From Streptomyces griseus (lineage in GTDB: Bacteria; Actinomycetota; Actinomycetes; Streptomycetales; Streptomycetaceae): a DNA stretch of 64,000 bases. The position numbers and the translations under genes were made by a program. Numbering within the stretch: position 1 is the first letter of the stretch; each line of letters opens with the position of its first letter. The notes below the pieces were generated by a model that was not told the DNA's origin, did not search any database, and saw only the letters and a list, made by a program, of their open reading frames with translations. The stretch is from positions 559,645 through 623,644 of the forward strand of contig NZ_MDKB01000005.1 of NCBI RefSeq assembly GCF_001715295.1. The letters run 5' to 3'. Positions 50,393-57,124 of this stretch are shown here, in pieces.

Positions 50393-50878
50393 GTGTTCAG
50401 TGACGTAGGCGTGATGGCGGGGTGGGGATCCTCATGCCGGGAATCATCGGCGTGCCGCTCTTCGGACCCGACAAGCTTCCCGAGGTGATCCAGGACGTGA
50501 CGGGATTCCTGCGCAAGGTGCGTGCGTCCTCCGAGAACGCCACGCGGGAAATCCGTTCCGAGCTGGGTCCGGAGTTCGAGGACTTCGCGTTCGAGGACCC
50601 GCACCCGAAGACGTTCGTGCGCAAGCACATCCTGGACGGCGAAGGCGACGCCTTCGGGCTCACCGCGCTCCGTGACGCCCTGGATCCACGTCCAGGCACT
50701 GACGCGGATCGCCGACGCGGTCCGCGGGGCAGCCGATCCGCAGACCGAGAGTGCTTCACCGTCACCCCGCGTCGACCTGACCGAGCGCACCGCGGCCGCG
50801 CAGGCCGCATCCCGCTCGTACGACCCTGATGCGACGCGACGGTCGGCTTCCCGGCGGGCGGGGGGCGACGAGGCGTGA
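50393..50878 (+). pseudogene. tatB-like gene with two frameshifts
   Basis: The start GTG 50393 with GGAGGGGCGG upstream gives VFSDVGVMAGWG. A shift near 50425 leads to IIGVPLFGPDKLPEVIQDVT, ENATREIRSELGPEFEDFAF and EDPHPKTFVRKHI, a clear match to Streptomyces TatB. A second shift near 50690 returns to the first frame: ALTRIADAVRGAADPQTESA, then SRSYDPDAT, the normal TatB C terminus. The two shifts cancel, and the transmembrane segment is degenerate. The normal protein is the twin-arginine translocation receptor component, so this is a decayed extra copy. Confidence 0.75.
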
Positions 50879-50901
50879 CGCACCTCACGATACTTCAAAA
50901 C

Positions 50902-50909
50902 TTGCGCAA
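50902..50909. promoter_or_regulatory. Palindrome TTGCGCAA after the tatB pseudogene (site 3)
   Basis: The core is embedded in a longer near-palindrome, CTTCAAAAC then TTGCGCAA then GGTTTAAAG (14 of 18 flanking bases in pairs). It shares ACTTTA-N4-TTGCGCAAGT with site 2. It lies between the tatB pseudogene and a small orphan frame. Confidence 0.6.
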
Positions 50910-50924
50910 GGTTTAAAGTTACGC

Positions 50925-51155
50925 CTGGGAACGAATGGCACGACGTCCCGGGAGAGCGCGCTGCTCGTCGGGGGGCCGGCGGACGGGCTGCGGGTGACAG
51001 TGACCGACCGGCCCGCAACACTCCGGGCGACGTACCCCTGCGTCGTCGGCGAGCCCGGCGGCGGGGTGAAGGTGGAGGCGCTCCACGTCCACCGGCCCGT
51101 CTCACCCGTCCAGGACGAACGGCTCCGGTACGGGTACGACCCGGCCGGCCCGTAG
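50925..51155 (+). pseudogene. Small conserved-looking frame without a proper start
   Basis: The frame reads SRESALLVGGPADGLRVTVT, RATYPCVV, VKVEALHVHRPVSPVQDERL and RYGYDPAGP, ending TAG at 51155. LLVGGPADG and the RYGYDP end recall small Streptomyces hypothetical proteins. No ATG or GTG precedes the conserved part (the first usable GTG is 50994), so the gene may have lost its start, or may begin at CTG 50925 or GTG 50994. It ends 17 bases before the converging tatA. Confidence 0.35.
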
Positions 51156-51171
51156 GGCAGCGAGCGCGCCC

Positions 51172-51390
51172 TCAGCCGGTGAAGTCGCGAGGCCCCGAGG
51201 CCGGAGGAGTCGAAGGGGTGTCGCGCTGCTGGACGCCTTCCGCCTTCATGGCTTCCGCCTCGCTCTTGAGGATCCTCATCGACGTGCCCAGCGCGCGGGC
51301 GGCGTCCGGAAGCTTCTTCGATCCGAACAGCAGGATGAAGGCAAGTGCCACGAGCAGCAGGTGCCAGGGGTGCAGGGCGTTCGCGAACAC
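51172..51390 (-). CDS. tatA: TatA/TatE-family twin-arginine translocase subunit (extra copy)
   Basis: A 72-residue single-pass membrane protein. It begins VFANALHPWHLLLVALAFIL, one hydrophobic helix, then the hinge LLFGSKKLPDAARALGTSMR and an amphipathic helix ILKSEAEAMKAEG, with a short polar tail. The FGSKKLPD hinge is typical of TatA in actinobacteria. It forms the translocation pore for folded proteins. It stands apart from the main tat operon, without tatC, beside a broken tatB. The GTG at 51390 has GAAGGA nine bases before it. Palindrome site 4 lies 73 bases upstream. Confidence 0.88.
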   Translation of the reverse strand: MFANALHPWHLLLVALAFILLFGSKKLPDAARALGTSMRILKSEAEAMKAEGVQQRDTPSTPPASGPRDFTG

Positions 51391-51462
51391 GGCCGCCGTC
51401 CTTCCGTCCACTCGTCGTCGCGGGATCACCAGTGGCGTCACGCGGCAACGATTATTGCTAGA

Positions 51463-51470
51463 TTGCGCAA
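51463..51470. promoter_or_regulatory. Palindrome TTGCGCAA between tatA and the LCP gene (site 4)
   Basis: Located 73 bases before the tatA start and 67 before the LCP start, in the 146-base divergent region. On the minus strand TTGTAC, 16 bases, AATAAT look like the tatA promoter, and the palindrome fills the spacer, a repressor-like position. TACAGTTGCGCAA is shared with site 1. Confidence 0.7.
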
Positions 51471-51536
51471 CTGTACAACCTTCGGGTGGGGCCGTTCGTC
51501 CCCTGTGTACGAGCCGGGATGAAGGAGAGCAGGGGC

Positions 51537-53012
51537 ATGGAAGGCAGACACCGCACCGCACGTGCGCACCGTGACGCTGCTCCCGGTCGGCGCCGCAAGC
51601 GGGGGCGCGGCGGGCGGCTGGTGGCGACAGCGGTGGCGCTGCTCGTGCTCGTGACGGCCGGAGTGGGCTGGCTCTATGTCGAGCTGAACGGCGACATCTC
51701 CACCTTCGGCGCGGACGGGCTCTCCGACAACCGGCCGGCCGCCAGCACGAAGGGGCAGAACGTCCTGGTCATCGGCTCGGATGCGCGGACCGGCGGGAAC
51801 GAGGAGTTCGGCGGCGGGGACAAGCACGACATCGGGCGCTCCGACACCGCCTTCCTCTTCCACGTGTACGCGGACCAGCGCCACGCGGTGGCCGTGTCCT
51901 TTCCCCGCGACACCCTCGTGGACATTCCGCCTTGCCGGCTGCCCGACGGCACATGGACCAAGCCGCAGAGCAACGTCATGTTCAACTCGGCGTACACCGT
52001 GGGCCAGACCGCCGAGGGCAACCCGGCGTGCACACAGAACACCGTGGAGAAGCTCACCGGGCTGCGCGTCGACCACACCGTGGTCGTCGACTTCAAGGGC
52101 TTCGCCGCCCTGACGGACGTCGTGGACGGCGTACGGGTGTGCCTGCCCGACGACGTCTACCGGAAGGACCTCAACCCGAAGCGAGCGACCCGGGGCGAGC
52201 GCATCTTCGCCAAGGGTGAGCAGATCGTGTCCGGGCAGGAGGCCCTGGACTACGTGCGGCTGCGGCACGGCATCGGCGACGGTTCCGACATAGGCCGGAT
52301 CAAGCGCCAGCAGGCGTTCGTGGCGAGCCTGCTCAAGAAGGTCAAGAGCGACGGACTCACCCCCACCAGGCTGCTGCCGCTCGCGAACGCCGCGACGAAG
52401 TCCCTGACCGTGGACCCCGGCCTCGGCTCCGCCGACAAGCTCATCTCCTTCGCGATGTCCCTGAAGGACATCGACCTGCACAACACCAAGTTCGTCACCA
52501 TCCCCTGGCGCTACCAGGGCGCGCGCGTCGCGATCGTCGAACCCGAGGCCGACGCGCTGTGGGCCGCCCTCAAGGCCGACCGCACCCTCGACGGCAAGAA
52601 CAACGACGCCACCGAGACGGCAGCCACCGCCACCCCCACGCCGGTCTCCGGACAGGGCATCGCCGTGGCCGTCTACAACGGGACCCGCACCACCGGCCTG
52701 GCCGCCCGCGCCGCCGAGACTTTGAAAGAAGCGGACTTCACCGTGACCGGCACGGCCACGGCCGCCACCCAGAACCACACGGCCACCGTGATCGAATACG
52801 GCCCGGGCCGGAAGGACCAGGCCGAGACGGTCGCCCGGCTCTTCGCCACCACGGACCTGCTCTCCGTATCCGCCGCCGGCATCAACGTGATCCTTGGGCA
52901 GTCCTACGCGGACCATCCCACCGCCACGCTCCCGAACACGCCCGCGGTGGCGCCCACCAAGGACACCCGCTCCGCGGACGATGACCCCTGCTCCAACCTC
53001 TCGTACGGCTGA
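51537..53012 (+). CDS. LytR-CpsA-Psr (LCP) family wall polymer ligase
   Basis: A 491-residue membrane protein. One transmembrane helix (LVATAVALLVLVTAGVGWLY) lies at ~28-47. The LCP domain (~78-250) has NVLVIGSDARTGGN, GRSDTAFLFHVYADQRHAVA, VSFPRDTLVDIPPCRLPDGT, and DYVRLRHGIGDGSDIGRIKR, with the conserved Asp and Arg residues that bind the lipid pyrophosphate. A C-terminal LytR_C domain (~385-470) begins GIAVAVYNGTRTTGLAARAA. LCP enzymes attach teichoic acids or other glycopolymers to peptidoglycan outside the cell. The ATG at 51537 has AAGGAGA nine bases upstream. Confidence 0.93.
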   Translation: MEGRHRTARAHRDAAPGRRRKRGRGGRLVATAVALLVLVTAGVGWLYVELNGDISTFGADGLSDNRPAASTKGQNVLVIGSDARTGGNEEFGGGDKHDIGRSDTAFLFHVYADQRHAVAVSFPRDTLVDIPPCRLPDGTWTKPQSNVMFNSAYTVGQTAEGNPACTQNTVEKLTGLRVDHTVVVDFKGFAALTDVVDGVRVCLPDDVYRKDLNPKRATRGERIFAKGEQIVSGQEALDYVRLRHGIGDGSDIGRIKRQQAFVASLLKKVKSDGLTPTRLLPLANAATKSLTVDPGLGSADKLISFAMSLKDIDLHNTKFVTIPWRYQGARVAIVEPEADALWAALKADRTLDGKNNDATETAATATPTPVSGQGIAVAVYNGTRTTGLAARAAETLKEADFTVTGTATAATQNHTATVIEYGPGRKDQAETVARLFATTDLLSVSAAGINVILGQSYADHPTATLPNTPAVAPTKDTRSADDDPCSNLSYG

Positions 53013-53058
53013 GCGGTTGCCCTATCCTGATGAGCGATTACGGGGGAAGGGACAGTAA

Positions 53059-53424
53059 GTGGACTGGTTCTGGTGGGTTCTCATCCTGTTCTGGACGGGC
53101 GGCTTCGCGTGGGCGGCGGACACCATCCGCACCGCCCTGCGCCACCGCCACGAGCGCAGGATGGAAGTCCTGGAGGCACAGAAGCAGGCACGTCTGGCGC
53201 TGGAGGCGGCCCACAAGACGCCGGAGCCGGTGTGCGGCTGCACGCACCACCTGGCCAAGCACGACAAACAGGGCCGCTGCCACGAGCGAGTCGAGGTGCC
53301 GACGGCCTGGGACGAGAACAAGAAGCCCGTGCGGTACGAGGCGGGTCGGTGCAACTGCCAGCAGTACGTGGGCCCGCAGCCCCTGTGGCAGGTCTTCGCG
53401 GAGGAGCTGACAGACCGGGCCTGA
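53059..53424 (+). CDS. Small membrane-anchored protein with a Cys/His cluster, unknown function
   Basis: A 121-residue protein. Residues 2-20 are a Trp-rich membrane helix (DWFWWVLILFWTGGFAWAAD). An Arg/Lys/Glu coiled-coil-like helix (RHERRMEVLEAQKQARLALE) follows. The C-terminal half has PEPVCGCTHHLAKHDKQGRC, RYEAGRCNCQQYVGPQPLWQ, with four to five Cys and three His that could bind zinc. The topology suggests a cytoplasmic metal-binding tail. I do not recognise the family. GTG start at 53059, 46 bases after the LCP stop, possibly in the same transcript. Confidence 0.75.
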   Translation: MDWFWWVLILFWTGGFAWAADTIRTALRHRHERRMEVLEAQKQARLALEAAHKTPEPVCGCTHHLAKHDKQGRCHERVEVPTAWDENKKPVRYEAGRCNCQQYVGPQPLWQVFAEELTDRA

Positions 53425-53427
53425 GCG

Positions 53428-53465
53428 GGTCCTGGTGTCCAGGGCGCTGCCCGGACACCAGGACC
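53428..53465 (+). terminator. Strong hairpin terminator after the Cys/His membrane protein
   Basis: GGTCCTGGTGTCC and GGACACCAGGACC form a 13-bp perfect stem; GGGC and GCCC close further inside. It starts 4 bases after the stop codon. The rest of the gap to 53700 shows no gene. Confidence 0.85.
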
Positions 53466-53700
53466 GCGAGGCGAAGCGCGGCCCGAGGACACAGTCCTGG
53501 ACACGCACCCGACCGCACGCCGAGTCGTCGACATCCGGCAAAGGTTCAAGTCGAGCGGCACGGCAAGGTCCTTCAGGGCAGGCGGAGGACAGTGCCGACC
53601 AGGCTTCCCGGCTCACCGGCCGAGGATCGTGGCGGTCGGTCGACTGCGGGGCTGCACTCGCCGGAATCCTGCCCTGTCACTGTGAGCCGCGCACCAGGCG

Positions 53701-56316
53701 TCAACGTTCCGCTTGCTGCCCGTCGTAACGGGACTTCGTCGCCCTGAGAGCTGTCGCGTAGAGGGCGAGGACGGTGGCGAGCAGCAGGTAGTACAGCGGG
53801 GGCAGCGGGCCCATGGCGAGCATCGGCCCGAGTGGGGTCAGGGGCAGCACGATGCCGATGGCGGCGAGAGCGGCGGCCGCGAACCGGACCGGGCCGGCAG
53901 CGCTGTTACCGGCTCCTTGCCGGGTGCCTCGCAGCAGGATCATCACCAGGGCCTGGGTGAGGAGGTTCTCGGTGAACCAGCCCGAGTGGAAGATGTCCTG
54001 GGCGTCGGCCGCTGCCCTCGTGGTGAGGAGGAGTACGGCGAAGGTGGCCACGTCGGCGGTGGCGTTGAGGAGCCCGAAGCCGGTGATCGAGCGCAGGAAA
54101 CCGCTGGGCCGCAGCCGGGTGGGAGCGCGAAGTGCGTCCGTGGCGGGGCGGCTGTAGGCGAAGGCGAGCTGGGCGGCGTCGAAGCACAGGTTCTGCACCA
54201 GGACCTGTGCGGGCAGCATCGGCAGGAAGGGCAGCAGGAGCGCCGCGGCGAGCATGGCGATGACGTTGCCCAGGTTCGACGACAACGTGATGTGCAGATA
54301 CGTGGCGATGTTGACGCCGCTGATCCGGCCGACGGTGATCGCGTGGTCGACCGCCGCGAGGTCCTTCTCCGCGAGGACGACGTCGACGGTCTCCCGGACG
54401 ACATCGACCGCGCTCTTCGGACAGATGCCGACGTCGGCCGCGTGCAGGGCGGGCACGTCGTTGACGCCGTCGCCGAGGAAGCCGGTGACGCGGCCTGCGT
54501 CGCGGAGAGCTGTGACGAGGCGGGCCTTGTGTTCGGGCGCGCAGCGCGCGAAGACGGTGGTGCGGCGGGCGGCCTCGGCGAGTTCCGTGTCGTCGAGGCG
54601 GTCGATGTCCTCTGCGGTGAGCACGCGGCCGGGGTCGAGGCCGAGCTCGTGGCAGGTGTGGGCGGCGGTGCCCGGGTGGTCGCCCGTGAGGATTTTGACT
54701 GCGACACCGCGCTCGGCGAGCGTGCCGAGGGCCGCGGCCGCGGTGGGCGCGAGGGCGTCACGCAGGACGACGAATCCGCGGAAGTCGAGCCCGCGTTCGT
54801 CGGCCGGGGTGTAGTCCCGGTGGCGGGCGGGACGCTCGGCGAGGGCCACGGCCAGCAGCCGTGCACCCGTCTCCGCTTCGCGCGCGGCCAGGGCCAGGAG
54901 CCGTCCGTGCTCTGCGTCCTCCAGAGCACACCGTTCGAGTACGTTCTCCACGGCGCCCTTGACGACCAGGGTGTGCGTGCCGAGGCGGCCCGAGCAGCGT
55001 ACGACGGCGGTCGCCAGGCGGCGTACCGGGTCGAAGGGCAGCGCGGCCACGCCGTCGCAGTCCAGGAGTTCGTCCTCGCCGGTGGCGTCGAGGATCGCCT
55101 CGTCCAGGGCGTCGGGCGTCGGCAGCTCGGCGAGCTGCAGGGTCCACCAGGCGTTGACACCGGCCCAGCGCAGCACCTCGGGATCGTTCTGGCCCTGTGC
55201 ATCCACCGAGCGGGTGACCACGGGCCGGTCCTGGGTGAGGGTGCCGGTCTTGTCCAGGCACAGCACGTCGACGGCACCGAGGTCGTGCAGCGCCGGCAGT
55301 CGTTTGACGATCACCTTGTGGTCGCGGGCCAGCCGGGCGGCTCCCCGGGCCAGCACCGTCGTCACGACCACGGGCAGCATCTCGGGAGTCAGGCCGACCG
55401 CCACAGCGACGGCGAAGGGCAGCGTCTCCAGGCCGCGCCCGTGCAGCGCGGCCCCTGCCGTGAGCACCAGCGGCGGAGTCAGCAGCATGAACCGGATGAG
55501 CGTCCAGGAGATGCCATGGACCGCCTGGTCGAAAGCGCTGCCCTCGCGCCGGCCCGTCGTCCCGTGGACGGCGGCGAAGCGCGTGCGGGCGCCGGTGGCG
55601 ACGACGACCGCGGTCGCGCTGCCGTACGCCACACTGCTGCCCAGGAAACACATGTGCGGCTGAGCGAAGGGGCCGACGTCCGTGCCGCTGGGGGTGTCGA
55701 GCGGGTACTTGCGCACCGGCGTCGACTCGCCGGTGAGAGCCGCCTCGTGGACGCGCAGACCACTGGCGCGAAGGAGCCGTACGTCGGCAGGCACCAGATC
55801 GCCGGGGCCGAGCCGGACGACATCGCCCGGAACGAGTTCCGTCGCCGGGATCTCCCGGGGCCGGGCCGCCGACTCTTCGGAACCGGCACGGCGCAGCACG
55901 GTCGCCGTGGTGGCCACCGACTCACGCAGCGCGGCCATCGCACGGTCGGCCCGGTGCTCCCCGGACGAGCGCAGGAGGCAGCTGACGGCGACCAGCGAGA
56001 GGATCACACCCCCGGTGCCCCAGGCGGCGACGATCACCGACACCAGGCCGAGGCACAGCAACACGGCGGTGAAAGGATCACGCAGACCGCGCAGAAAACG
56101 CCGGGGCCAGGAGACCGGCCGCCAGGCAGGCAGTACGTTCTCGCCGTGCCGGGCCAGTCGCAGCTCGGCCTCCGCGTCCGTCAGGCCACGTGGTCCGCTG
56201 TCGAGGCGCCGCAGTACCTGCAGCGCGGTGAGTGCGACCGGCGCCCTCTGACCGGTTGGCGCCGGCCTGTCACCGGCGTCCGGGACCCTCGGGTCCGGGG
56301 CCGCCGTCTCAGGCAC
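53701..56316 (-). CDS. mgtA: Magnesium-translocating P-type ATPase (MgtA/MgtB-like, type IIIB)
   Basis: An 871-residue P-type ATPase. Actuator loop TGESTPVRKYP, phosphorylation motif CLDKTGTLTQDRPVV (Asp is phosphorylated), hinge GDGVNDVPALHAADVGI, and about ten hydrophobic helices with the long C-terminal cluster of this class (PMLPAQVLVQNLCFDAAQLA). Type IIIB pumps import Mg using ATP when Mg is scarce. A GTG at 56316 overlaps the last 8 bases of the ArsR gene, so translation is coupled; an earlier in-frame start would overlap the ArsR gene further and encode non-family sequence. The last 15 residues are polar. Confidence 0.92.
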   Translation of the reverse strand: MPETAAPDPRVPDAGDRPAPTGQRAPVALTALQVLRRLDSGPRGLTDAEAELRLARHGENVLPAWRPVSWPRRFLRGLRDPFTAVLLCLGLVSVIVAAWGTGGVILSLVAVSCLLRSSGEHRADRAMAALRESVATTATVLRRAGSEESAARPREIPATELVPGDVVRLGPGDLVPADVRLLRASGLRVHEAALTGESTPVRKYPLDTPSGTDVGPFAQPHMCFLGSSVAYGSATAVVVATGARTRFAAVHGTTGRREGSAFDQAVHGISWTLIRFMLLTPPLVLTAGAALHGRGLETLPFAVAVAVGLTPEMLPVVVTTVLARGAARLARDHKVIVKRLPALHDLGAVDVLCLDKTGTLTQDRPVVTRSVDAQGQNDPEVLRWAGVNAWWTLQLAELPTPDALDEAILDATGEDELLDCDGVAALPFDPVRRLATAVVRCSGRLGTHTLVVKGAVENVLERCALEDAEHGRLLALAAREAETGARLLAVALAERPARHRDYTPADERGLDFRGFVVLRDALAPTAAAALGTLAERGVAVKILTGDHPGTAAHTCHELGLDPGRVLTAEDIDRLDDTELAEAARRTTVFARCAPEHKARLVTALRDAGRVTGFLGDGVNDVPALHAADVGICPKSAVDVVRETVDVVLAEKDLAAVDHAITVGRISGVNIATYLHITLSSNLGNVIAMLAAALLLPFLPMLPAQVLVQNLCFDAAQLAFAYSRPATDALRAPTRLRPSGFLRSITGFGLLNATADVATFAVLLLTTRAAADAQDIFHSGWFTENLLTQALVMILLRGTRQGAGNSAAGPVRFAAAALAAIGIVLPLTPLGPMLAMGPLPPLYYLLLATVLALYATALRATKSRYDGQQAER

Positions 56317-56668
56317 CGAAGCCGCGACGGCGCGCGAGAGTCCGGGGCTCCTCGGCACGGGTGGAGAGCTGCCCGACCATCGCCCGGACCACCGCCACCA
56401 CATCGGGGTCGCCGACGAAGTAGACCTGGCGCCGCCCTTCGCGCCGTGACCGCACCAATCCCGCGAGCTTCAGCTTGGTCAGGTGCTGGCTGACCGCCGG
56501 CAGCGCGCCACCCACCCGTTCCGCGAGCCCGGTCACGTCGCTTTCCCCCTGCGCGAGCGCCCACACGATGTGCAGCCGCGCGGGCGAGGAGAGCAGCCCA
56601 AAGGCAGCCGCGGCCTCCGCGAGAACCCCGGCAGGAGGATCCGCGAACTCGCCCGCGTCTGCCGCCAC
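56309..56668 (-). CDS. ArsR-family winged-helix regulator coupled to mgtA
   Basis: A 119-residue regulator. It begins with an acidic Ala-rich stretch, then LAEAAAAFGLLSSPARLHIV, WALAQGESDVTGLAERVGGA, LPAVSQHLTKLKLAGLVRSR and REGRRQVYFVGDPDVVAVVR, the ArsR winged helix. It contains no cysteine, and the helix-5 DxHx(n)Hxx metal motif of SmtB-type sensors is not present. The GTG start at 56668 has GGGAGAACA upstream. As the first gene before mgtA it probably represses the pump. How it senses its signal is unclear. Confidence 0.88.
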   Translation of the reverse strand: MAADAGEFADPPAGVLAEAAAAFGLLSSPARLHIVWALAQGESDVTGLAERVGGALPAVSQHLTKLKLAGLVRSRREGRRQVYFVGDPDVVAVVRAMVGQLSTRAEEPRTLARRRGFGA

Positions 56669-56857
56669 CGCTGTTCTCCCGTCCCGAGTACGCCGAAGAC
56701 CCCAGTCTAGAGCCGTTCCCGAAGCGGTCCCCCGCTCCCCGCGACGTACCCCGTTGCCAGGGTTTCCGCCATGGTTGACACAGGGGAGACGACTCAGGCA
56801 TGACCGGAGAACCGAGCGGCATCCGTCGGCGTCGGCGCCGCCCTGTTCGCGGTCATC

Positions 56858-57124
56858 GTGGCCAGCGGCAGCCTCTGGGCATCCGCGGCCAGCTTCTACG
56901 TACCCCTCACGCTCGGCTGGTTCGCGCTGGTCGAACTCTCGTGTCCGACCGCGATCGTCGCCGGACACACGGCCCGTCGCCGCGCCGGACGCCGGGGACT
57001 GCCGGGGTGGGCGCCGGCCGCGATCGTCACCAGCCGGCTGTGTGCCCTGTACGCCTTGCTCGTCATGGGCGCGGCCGTCGGCCTGGTCGTGGGACCGGCC
57101 GTACTGTCCGACCACATGAAGTGA
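56858..57124 (+). CDS. Small membrane protein, unknown function (possibly frameshifted)
   Basis: An 88-residue two-helix membrane protein (SFYVPLTLGWFALVELSCPT; RLCALYALLVMGAAVGLVVG). The frame has no good start: upstream codons read SVGVGAALFAVIVASGSLWA without an ATG or GTG until a stop at 56801, while the ATG at 56800 opens another frame (MTGEPSG) in the right distance. One extra base near 56821 would join them into a normal protein. Either GTG 56858 is used or the gene is frameshifted. Its last 62 bases overlap the C terminus of the converging channel gene. Confidence 0.5.
   Translation: MASGSLWASAASFYVPLTLGWFALVELSCPTAIVAGHTARRRAGRRGLPGWAPAAIVTSRLCALYALLVMGAAVGLVVGPAVLSDHMK

Noticed and set aside
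53535..53560. T-loop-like GGTTCAAGTC suggesting a tRNA
   Set aside because: No acceptor, D-arm or anticodon arm can be drawn around it. A similar GGTTCGAATC at 36208 is inside the uppP coding sequence.
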